A stretch of DNA of 52,429 nucleotides, taken from assembly GCA_003614735.1 (NCBI GenBank), contig KZ992463.1, forward strand, positions 1 through 52,429. The letters run 5' to 3'. This document shows positions 44,442-52,429 of the stretch, in pieces (within the stretch, counting starts at the first letter, position 1; each line of letters starts with the position of its first letter). Origin of the DNA: Thamnocephalis sphaerospora. Its lineage: Eukaryota > Zoopagomycota > Zoopagomycetes > Zoopagales > Sigmoideomycetaceae. The notes under the pieces were generated by a model that worked only from the letters and a program-made list of their open reading frames with translations, made no database searches and was not told the origin of the DNA. The position numbers and the translations under genes are program-made.

Positions 44442-47400
44442 ATGTTTCGTCCGTCGATCGTGACCGACATGACGCGGCAAAGTGTACTCTCGGATGACTC
44501 GATGCAGTCGGTGTTTCCGGATCTGGATGTGCTCGTGCAGGGGGATGAAGATGACTGGTAAGCGGAATGAGCCGGCATGTGGCCTAGACAATCCCCGCTA
44601 AATAATGCCTGCGGCAGGCTCTACTCACCCGGTCGAATGACCGCCGAGGATAAAGAGGGCAGCGCCATGGACTGGCTCAACACCAACGATGGCGCCGACA
44701 GCTGCTACGACACCGAAGGAGAGGGCGACGACGACTTTTCCCTGCTCATGTCCAACGTTGGCTCAGCCAGCGATGCCATGGCTAGGCTTGGCATTGGTGT
44801 CAGCCCTTCGCCAGCGCCATCTTCAACCTGGACCATCAGTCGCCCGGGAAGTCGGATGCGTGGCACGCCAGACCTGAACGATCTGGGTCGTCTGGTCAAG
44901 AACGACGGCCAGATGGACGATACGGATGATCTGGTGACCAGTCCTACCATCGAATTCAAAGGCTGTGAGCTAGAGAATGAGGCGCAATGGCGCAATGCTA
45001 GCGATCTACATTCGGTAGGACTGGGTGGCGCACCAGGAACGAGGCGTCGGACTAACGTTTGCCTGCCTGTAGCCGACCAAGACCAGCTTCCTTACGCACG
45101 GTCGGCCGCTGCTCGCTCAAAAACTGCTGCGCAAGAATCGCTCGGTGGCGGACCTGCGCGGTGCAGCAGGACGCAGTAGTCCCACGCCGCGCTTCAACCG
45201 CCAATCTCAGTCGGGTGGCGCGATTCCACGCACCAGTCTGACGGCTCGCTTCCAGGCGATCCACGATGAGGACATGGAGCAGCGGGCGCGTTCGCCGCTG
45301 TCACGTGCGGTAGATGCCAGCGATGGTTCCGAAGGCGCTCCATCACCCCGGCGCTCCTCGCTAGAGTCGGAAGAGATGGTGCGATCAGAGTCTGGGTCTG
45401 TACGGCCGTCACCGCTGCGTAATCTACACCTGGGACCGGATGCTACTTCGAGGGGTGAGCCTCGGTCACCAGTATCCTCCTCGGCTGCTTCGTCGCTGAT
45501 TGACCCAGAAGAGCTGAACTGGCAGATGGACGAAACCATTTCGCTCACTTCGCAGTCGTCGTTTCATTCAATGGAAGGCCTGGCGGCGATCGGTCACAAA
45601 TCGCATGGCTGGGCGGCGACTACTGCAGGCGATCTCAAAGCCGATGTTGATCAACAGTCGGATGCAACGGTACAGTCGGCGTCATCGGTCACGGATGCCT
45701 GGCTAAACTCGGCTCGCAAAGCCAGCGGACCGGCATTGCCGACCCTCGGAGGCCATCAAAAGGCGACAGCATCCCGAGCAACGCTTGTACCGCACGGAGG
45801 TACCTCAGGCCCGACGCTTACCCGGCGCATTTCATCGCCGTCCATGTCTCGGGAACCGAGCAATGCCACCCAGGATGAAGCGTCAGATGCGCTGTCGGAC
45901 GTTGCACCGCCCACCATCACACGCGCTTCCACTATGCCAGCACTGCAAGGCGCCAGCTCAGGTAGCGAGTCGGCAAACATCCCGCTCAAAGAGCTGTTTG
46001 CAGCATCGCGCCAACCGGCCGCAGCGACGACACCGCGACGGGGACATGCTCCGTCAAAGTCAGGTCCAGCAGTGCCAATCCGACCTATTGCTCAGTATCC
46101 GGCACAGCGAAAGGCACCCGAGGCGGCCGGCAGCATGCTGCGCGCACGCAAATCCTTTACCGATCTTCCGCGGGCAGTGTCGTCCATTCCGGCGCCAGAA
46201 CAGCGCATGTCACGCCAGAATCTAGCCGTTGGCTCATCCGCATCGCGGTCGCGGTCGGTATCGCCAGCACGTGGACCTGCTTCTCGGCGTACCATGCCGC
46301 CCACCAATTTGCCTCATAATGCTCAGATGGCGGCAAACGCCCGTCGCTCACTAGGTGGTCTACCGCGTCCCACGACGCAGACAGGTCTGGCCTCGCCAAC
46401 GACGTCAAACACGGCCACGGCGCTTCCATCGCCAACCTCACCGTCGGTCGAGGTACGGCGGCGTCCATCCATGATGAACGCACCAGAGATGCAGCGCAGC
46501 GCGCCGACGGCATCAGTGGTGGCCAGCACGCTGCTCCGCGGACACCCCAGCCAGACGCACACGCCAGAGTCGGTATGCGATAGAGCGATGCAAGGCTCGC
46601 GCACGTCTGTAGTGTCTGCTACCTCGTCATCGTCGCTGCCAATGTCGCCCGACTCACCCAGTTTCGAGATGGACGAGGACGACATGCCATTCAGCTCGTC
46701 GCTACAGACTCCAACGCAAAAACGCACTATGGGACTGCGGAAACCGCTGGCAAAGCTATTTAGCCCGCTACGGCTTGGCAGAAAAGACGATGATGATGAC
46801 GATGGCGCCGTCACTGGCTTCTTCAAACAAGGTGTTGAAAGCACGTCGTCGCGGTCGGCGCCGTCCAAAGCCCCCAAGCCCGCCAAGCCTAGCGGCTCCT
46901 TGCTTTCACGCGTAGCTAGCGCTGCCAAGGGCCGGCCACCTAGCCTGACGCTGGGAGGCAGGAACGACTCGACGCCATCATCGGCCGATGCCAGTCCAAT
47001 AGAATCGCCTCTGTCGCGGACCCGATCGGTCGCCTCCATGCTGACCAAGCCACGGTCTGCCACCATGCCGCGAAGCGCACCAAAGCCATACGATGCTGCG
47101 GATGAGCATGATGCGCGCGCGGGTGGCAGTCGCATTGGAGTCAGCGGTCTGCCTGCCTCTCCCTCCATGCGTCGCACAACACTGGATGGTGGCGCAGGCA
47201 GTCGGATACGCCCTAGTCTTCCATCTCCTTCGCCGACAAACAGCACGCTTGCAAATCGTCTGTCGAACGGCATAGCCATGCCATCGGTGACGCAACGGTT
47301 GGCCGCGCGTCACAGCTCCGAATCGACAGGCTCAAACCACCAACGTCGCATTTCTACCGCATCGATATCTTCTTCCGGATCTGGCCGATCGAGCCAGCGC

Positions 47401-47994
47401 AACTCGATGAACCTGGACAACATCACCGCCACCCAGATGAGCCGCTCGCGCAGTCGCTCGCTCCATGCAACATCGTCCCCCGTCGACGATCCAGCCCGTT
47501 TGTCGGCCATGAGGATGCGGCGCCTGTCACAGGAAAACACGCGGTCCATCGGCCTAGGCCACCTGACGCCTCAAGGACCCAACCATACAAAGCGTCTTTC
47601 CAACTGCTCGGACGCCAGTGTCGGCAGCAGCTTCGGTTACTCTGGTGGCAGCGGATTGCGCTCGCCTTCGCAGATTTCCAGCCCCGCAGCGGCCGGCGCA
47701 CGCTCGCCCACGCTACGGCGCACCACCACTACCATCTCGCGCCCGGCCGGAGGCATACCTGGCCCATCGACCGCCACAAAACGGCAAAACCGACTGTCGA
47801 GTGAGCTGACGGGTGGTATTCCATCCCCACGCAGCCCCGGTCTCCGTAGTCCCATCGCTAGCGCCAACGGTGGCTCGTTGCCGCGACCGGCAGCCGGACG
47901 TATGACAGGAGAACAGCGGCGCCCTGGCCTGCTGCAGCCTTCCATGCGACGGCCACCTGCTGGTTCCGGAACAGCACATTTTGACTTTATTTAA
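44442..47994 (+). CDS. Large Ser/Pro/Arg-rich disordered protein, 1144 residues
   Basis: Exons 44442-44557, 44618-45014 and 45073-47994 with introns of 60 and 58 bp, both in frame. The start is the ATG at 44442 (MFRPSIVTDMTRQSVLSDDS). The N-terminal ~200 residues are acidic with a few hydrophobic spots (FSLLMSNVGSASDAMARLG). The rest is basic and dominated by Ser, Pro, Arg, Ala and Thr, with recurring SPS, RSP, PSPT and GGIP-type segments, and a short end HFDFI. Many SP/TP sites suggest proline-directed kinase substrates. One SSIP and several related GIP segments in basic Ser-rich surroundings resemble EB1-binding SxIP motifs. No folded domain is visible. A cytoskeletal or microtubule-tip role is only a guess. 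Confidence 0.75.
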
Positions 47995-48364
47995 ACGCGA
48001 GTAGACGCACGGCTTTATCTGCAGCGCGCATCGATCCGTATATTATCACTCCCTTTCCTTCTTGTATACACCACGACGCTCGGCTTGCTGCCCTTCTCCC
48101 GCATGTGTGTCTCCCCTCGCCACTCCCGCTGTTTCCTCCGTGGCTGGCTGCACTACTGCCGCCAATCTTTGTTGCGCAGTGTTTTTTGTTGTGTGCTGCG
48201 CTCAGTCACGCCCACTGTTTTCGTAAGAATGCATTGTCCAATACACTGGCCGTTGCTGGAGTACAAATCATCGAATGGTTCTATTGGGTGTGTCCACAGT
48301 GGCCAGTTTACAACGTCAGCTCACTCGACAACTGTCGCATTCACCACTACACTCTGCCACTATC
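47995..48364 (+). other. Spacer between the Ser/Pro-rich gene and SKI2
   Basis: A 370-bp stretch with the 3' UTR of the upstream gene and the SKI2 promoter. A pyrimidine-rich run lies near 48045-48130. The SKI2 frame is open upstream of 48365, but no better ATG is seen. Confidence 0.5.
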
Positions 48365-51300
48365 ATGTCGTCTGACGCGGGTAATGAACATTGTCATGTG
48401 AGTGTGCTGGCACAGATTCTAACCAACAGCGTGCTGGATGTGCGGCGACCAACGGTAGAAACACTGCTGCGCGAGTTTGTCGACCGGTTTGCGCGAACCA
48501 CCGCCAAATCCGCCCAGGAAACGCTACTAGAGTTGGAGCATGAGTTTTTGCAGCCCAAGCCGCTACTGACCGGAGAGTGGCTGGCGCGTGCCCAACGGTG
48601 AGAACAAACGCAAACATGGCTGGCTGGCTGGCTAGTGGACAGAGACGGCGAGAGTGAGCACTCATATGCCGGCCCATGTGTTCGTTATCGCTAGCCACGT
48701 CCAGCGTGAGACTAGTCTGGACGAGCTGACTCAAGTGCGGCAAGGACGTGCGAGCACTGTACTGACATGGCAGCGTGATCCGGTGGATGGCAAGATCACT
48801 GGATTCGTAGAAGTAGGCACTCGGTCAGCATTGCGACAATGTTCATGGCGCTCATCGAGCATTTACATAGGTTGACAGCGACAGTGCTACGCTGACGGCC
48901 CAAAATTCCACGTCGCTTCGACGCGATCCTGCGCCACCGTCCGATTTTGTGCGTGGCAGTACACGTAATTATCCATTCGCACCAGGTAGGCTGATGGAAC
49001 ACGCCAGCATGTCTGCAAAGGCTAACTGCGTGCAGGTGGCATCGAGTCCAGCATCATGAAGCGCAGTATTACGGCGCCCGGCGACGTGTCCGACCTGGAG
49101 CAGTCGCTTTGTCTAGACGTCGGTAAGCGACTTGATGGCAGTTGTCTTGCTGGAGTGTGGATATAGGTGCGACCTCTTACTCTACATTTTTCAAAAAATA
49201 CCAACTACTAGCGCATCTCGAGACAGTGGCACCAGGACTTCAGCGAGGCCTGCGATTCCCTGGTATGCATTAGTTTGAAGTGCAAACACACGAAAGTGTA
49301 GCAGTATATTAATCTGCGGCTTTAGGTGACGACGATGACGACGAGGCAGATGCGGCATCCAAGAGTGCTGCTAGAGCTGAGCAGTCAGCAGCGGTCGCTG
49401 TGCCTGCCGCAACGGGCTTTAGCATTGAAGATCTGCTTGCCGACGATTTGACCGAGTTTGAAATGTTTGAGGATACTCAGGTTTACGCGGTGGAAACGCC
49501 AGCATCGTTCTCTGAGCCAAGCCAAATTGTAGAAGATGTCACGGGTATGCGATGTGTATTACTAGGCAGAACTGAGTTTTAGTAGTGCTCACTTTGCATT
49601 TGTATTGACAGAAGCGGAGGCAGACGCAGAGGCTGAAAAGGCTGAAGCAGAACGTGCGCTGGATGATATGCTTCCCGACAAAGTGCGTGCTGCGATTTAA
49701 CGGCCGGGCGGCTATCGTAGCAAACTACTGATGCCACCAGAATGTGACTGTTGCCTCAATCAGCCGCTTGTGATGGCGCCTCCGGGCAAGCATACGGTTG
49801 CAGGCACAGGTGCTGGAAAGCGTGACTGGGCGCACGTAGTCAATGCCCATGCTGTGCCAGCCGATTTCGACGAAGTGGTGCCAGAACTGGCGCGCGAGGT
49901 GGGTGCTGCTGGATAATGGCTGCAAGCCACATCTGCTGACCAGAGCCGACAGTTTCCATTTGAGTTGGACACGTTCCAGAAACAGGCAGTATATCACTTG
50001 GAGCGCGGCGAGTCGGTATTTGTTGCGGCCCACACGTCGGCCGGCAAAACGGTGGTGGCAGAATATGCGATTGCACTAGCGGCCAAGCACATGACTAGGT
50101 GCGAGGTCAAGCACACTTTGGATTCCGCGATGTATCACACTAACATGCTGTACAGGGCCATCTACACATCTCCCATCAAGGCACTTTCCAACCAGAAATT
50201 CCGCGACTTTCGCGGCACTTTTGAAGACGTGGGCATTCTGACTGGAGATGTGCAGATTGATCCTGAAGCCTCCTGCCTCATTATGACCACGGAAATTTTG
50301 CGCTCGATGCTTTATCGCGGTGCCGACCTGATCCGAGACGTCGAGTTTGTTATTTTCGACGAAGTGCACTATGTCAATGATACCGAGGTAGGCAGCACAG
50401 CTAGGCCGAGTTGCATGTGCCGCCTGGCGCAGTCTAACACAGCTATTTTGTTGCTAGCGCGGCGTTGTGTGGGAGGAAGTAATTATTATGCTGCCGGCGC
50501 ATGTAACGCTTATTCTTCTCTCGGCCACAGTGCCAAACACTCGCGAGTTTGCAGATTGGGTTGGGTAAGTGGTTGGCAATGCAGGGTGTGACGCGCTTGG
50601 CACTCGCGCTCATGCCAAACTTGCCCTGCAGCCGCACCAAAAAACAGGACATTTACGTGATTAGCACGCTCAAAAGACCCGTCCCACTCGAGCATTTCGT
50701 ATGGGCTGGCAATGACGTTCACCGTATTGTGGACGAAAAACGCACCTTCCTGTCGCTTGGGTAGGTGGTGGGCTTGAGCTTGGCTGACTGCGGTGTTGCT
50801 AAGTCAGCACGCGCGCGTCGCACTGGTGCGGCTAGGTGGAAGAATGCCAATGATGCAGCAAAGGGTATACAGAGAAACGACAAGCCAGCAGCGCGCGGCG
50901 GTCGCGGTGGCAGCGCAGGAAACGTCGTTCGCTACAGCGGTAGTCGCGCGGCAGTTGAGAAGCAGGTAGGCACGGCATTCGCAAACAGCAACTGTGCACA
51001 CTCTAACTACTTGGGACTTTTACGCAGGATCGCAATCTCTGGATCCATCTTGTTGGATTTTTGCGCAAGAAACAGCTACTTCCGTCCGTCATCTTCACCT
51101 TTTCCAAGCGAAAGTGCGAAGAGTATGCGAGTGCGCTGACCAACCTGGACCTGTGCACGTCCACGGAAAAGAGCGAGATCCACGTGTTTATTGAGCGCAG
51201 CACAATGCGTCTGCGAGGCAAGCTCGATCAGCGTACAAAGTGTACAAGCTGGCAGCTAATGCTCTGTATGCAGGTACCGACAAGGAGCTTCCGCAGGTGT

Positions 51301-52429
51301 TGCGTATGCGCGAACTGCTGGCGCGTGGCATTGCTGTGCATCACGGCGGTCTGCTCCCGATCATCAAAGAGGTACGCGTCATGCTGGCAGGTCCGCAGAT
51401 GCGACGCACCAAAAGTGGTTGTGCTCACATGCGCTGGCTTTTGCAGATGGTTGAGATTCTGTTTGCCCGAGGTCTGGTCAAGGTTTTGTTTGCTACGGAA
51501 ACATTTGCTATGGTGCGTGCTCTGGCACGCCCGTTGCTTCTGCATTCCGACTAACGCGTGTAGTACAGGGCGTCAACATGCCAGCTCGAACAGTAGTTTT
51601 CTCGGGCATACGAAAGCACGATGGAAAGTCGTTCCGGGACCTACTGCCAGGTGCGCGCTGGATATCTACCAGTATTCTGCAAGTTGACGACTAACATATG
51701 GGCGTCGTGGATCGTATTTAGGAGAATACACGCAAATGTCTGGCCGTGCTGGCCGCCGTGGTCTGGACAAGACAGGAAAGGTTATCATTGCCACAGCTGG
51801 CGACATCCCAGATGTACGTCTACTGCTGTTGCTGTTGCTGCTGCTACACGCACGGCAAAATACCGTTACTGACTTGCTGTCGAATGTCACCGCAGACGGT
51901 CACGCTCAATCAGATGATTCTCGGCACGCCCATGAAACTGGAGAGCCAGTTCCGGCTTACGTACAACATGATTTTGAATTTGTTGCGTGTAGAGGCGCTC
52001 AAGGTGGAGGAGATGATCAAGTACAGCTTTTCGGAGAATGCCAATCAAAGACAAATGCCCGAGCGCCAGCGTCTGTTTGCCGAGGTAAGCGTCGCTACAA
52101 GTGAACCACGTTGATAGAGCAGCACGATGCCACGATGACCTGTGTCATCTGTACTGACAATAATCATAGAGCGAAAAGGACCTTCATGCACTATCCAAAC
52201 TAGACTGCACCATTTGTCTGAGCGACATCTATGACTACTACGATGTGTGCAGTCGGGTCATCACACTTGGGTATGCACTGCAGGACCGAATCATCTTTTC
52301 GTCTGCCGGTGCAAAGGCGCTCGCAGCAGGCCGTGTCGTCATTATCAACAATAGCGTAAGTAACGTACAAAGATGCTACAGTGCATGGCTTACATTAGCG
52401 ACATTATATTTTTTTCTACAGCAACACCG
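48365..52429 (+). CDS. SKI2: SKI2 (SKIV2L-like) DExH RNA helicase of the Ski complex, 3' end outside the window
   Basis: Twenty-one exons: 48365-48597, 48695-48812, 48871-48985, 49036-49122, 49212-49262, 49326-49544, 49612-49682, 49764-49898, 49953-50098, 50156-50387, 50458-50564, 50632-50760, 50836-50965, 51028-51217, 51274-51371, 51447-51512, 51569-51650, 51722-51813, 51896-52084, 52170-52355 and 52422 to the edge; 894 residues shown. Helicase motifs in order: [10 protein letters not shown], Walker [29 protein letters not shown] box [55 protein letters not shown], and motif [12 protein letters not shown]. The N-terminal part has [10 protein letters not shown] and an acidic region, as in Ski2. 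The Ski2-Ski3-Ski8 complex threads mRNA into the cytoplasmic exosome. A Gly/Arg-rich insert near 50840-50960 precedes the second RecA lobe. Intron 14 is GC-AG. Confidence 0.95.
51218..51273 (+). other. GC-AG intron in SKI2
   Basis: The donor is CGAG followed by GCAAGC and the acceptor ATGCAG. Joining gives [18 protein letters not shown], which fits the Ski2 family across this point ([18 protein letters not shown]). No GT donor nearby keeps the same peptide. Confidence 0.8.

Noticed and set aside
46323-47279. Minus-strand frame of 318 codons inside the Ser/Pro-rich gene
   Set aside because: Antisense mirror of Ser/Pro/Arg codons in a long coding exon; no independent signal.
1-52429. Search for transposons, viral fossils, CRISPR arrays, tRNA and rRNA genes
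   Set aside because: No terminal repeats, reverse transcriptase, transposase, regular direct-repeat array or convincing cloverleaf was noticed by eye. Automated scans such as tRNAscan-SE and RepeatMasker were not available.

Overview
The window is nuclear DNA of a fungus. It has 17 spliced or intronless protein genes on both strands, separated by short GC-rich spacers. There are about 77 inferred introns, nearly all 44-134 bp. The gene content is fungal: an Atg15 vacuolar lipase, a Brl1/Brr6 nuclear-envelope protein and a Pyp/Ptp2-type MAP-kinase phosphatase. It also includes genes that Dikarya usually lack: a CMTR1-type cap 2'-O-methyltransferase, a DOCK Rac/Cdc42 GEF and an ARHGAP39-type WW-WW-MyTH4-RhoGAP. 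Two introns carry the signals of the minor (U12) spliceosome. Together these suggest an early-diverging (non-Dikarya) fungus. I cannot name the species.

Layout, left to right. 1-821 (-): end of an Arg/Ser/Asp-rich protein. 1492-4626 (-): MAPK-type tyrosine phosphatase. 6393-7132 (+): doubtful hypothetical gene. 7769-8829 (+): CBS-domain protein. 8929-9610 (-): MIX23. 9833-10156 (+): one-TM protein. 10157-10578: AT-rich spacer. 10579-12180 (+): ATG15. 12435-14160 (-): Brl1/Brr6 with an AT-AC U12 intron. 14758-21609 (+): DOCK GEF. 21806-22093 (+): small coiled coil. 22135-23114 (+): RNase P/MRP subunit POP4. 23366-25481 (+): CMTR1 with a GT-AG U12 intron. 25481-26532 (+): RPA1-C/MEIOB-like zinc-ribbon protein. 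26622-30914 (-): GRIP-domain golgin. 31531-35075 (-): Gyp5-like TBC RabGAP. 36653-39733 (+): WW-WW-MyTH4-RhoGAP. 40336-41494 (+): DGAT2. 41495-44441: long gene-poor, repeat-bearing spacer. 44442-47994 (+): large Ser/Pro/Arg-rich protein. 48365-52429 (+): SKI2 RNA helicase, running off the right edge.

Functional themes. Membrane traffic and lipids: golgin, TBC GAP, ATG15, DGAT2. Rho-family signalling: DOCK GEF and RhoGAP. RNA metabolism: POP4, CMTR1, SKI2, perhaps the RS-rich protein. Stress signalling: MAPK phosphatase, CBS protein. Neighbours are mostly unrelated, as is normal in fungi. All exon models come from reading frames, splice motifs and recalled family sequence. No transcript or database search was available. 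No transposon, viral fossil, CRISPR array or confident tRNA/rRNA gene was recognised.
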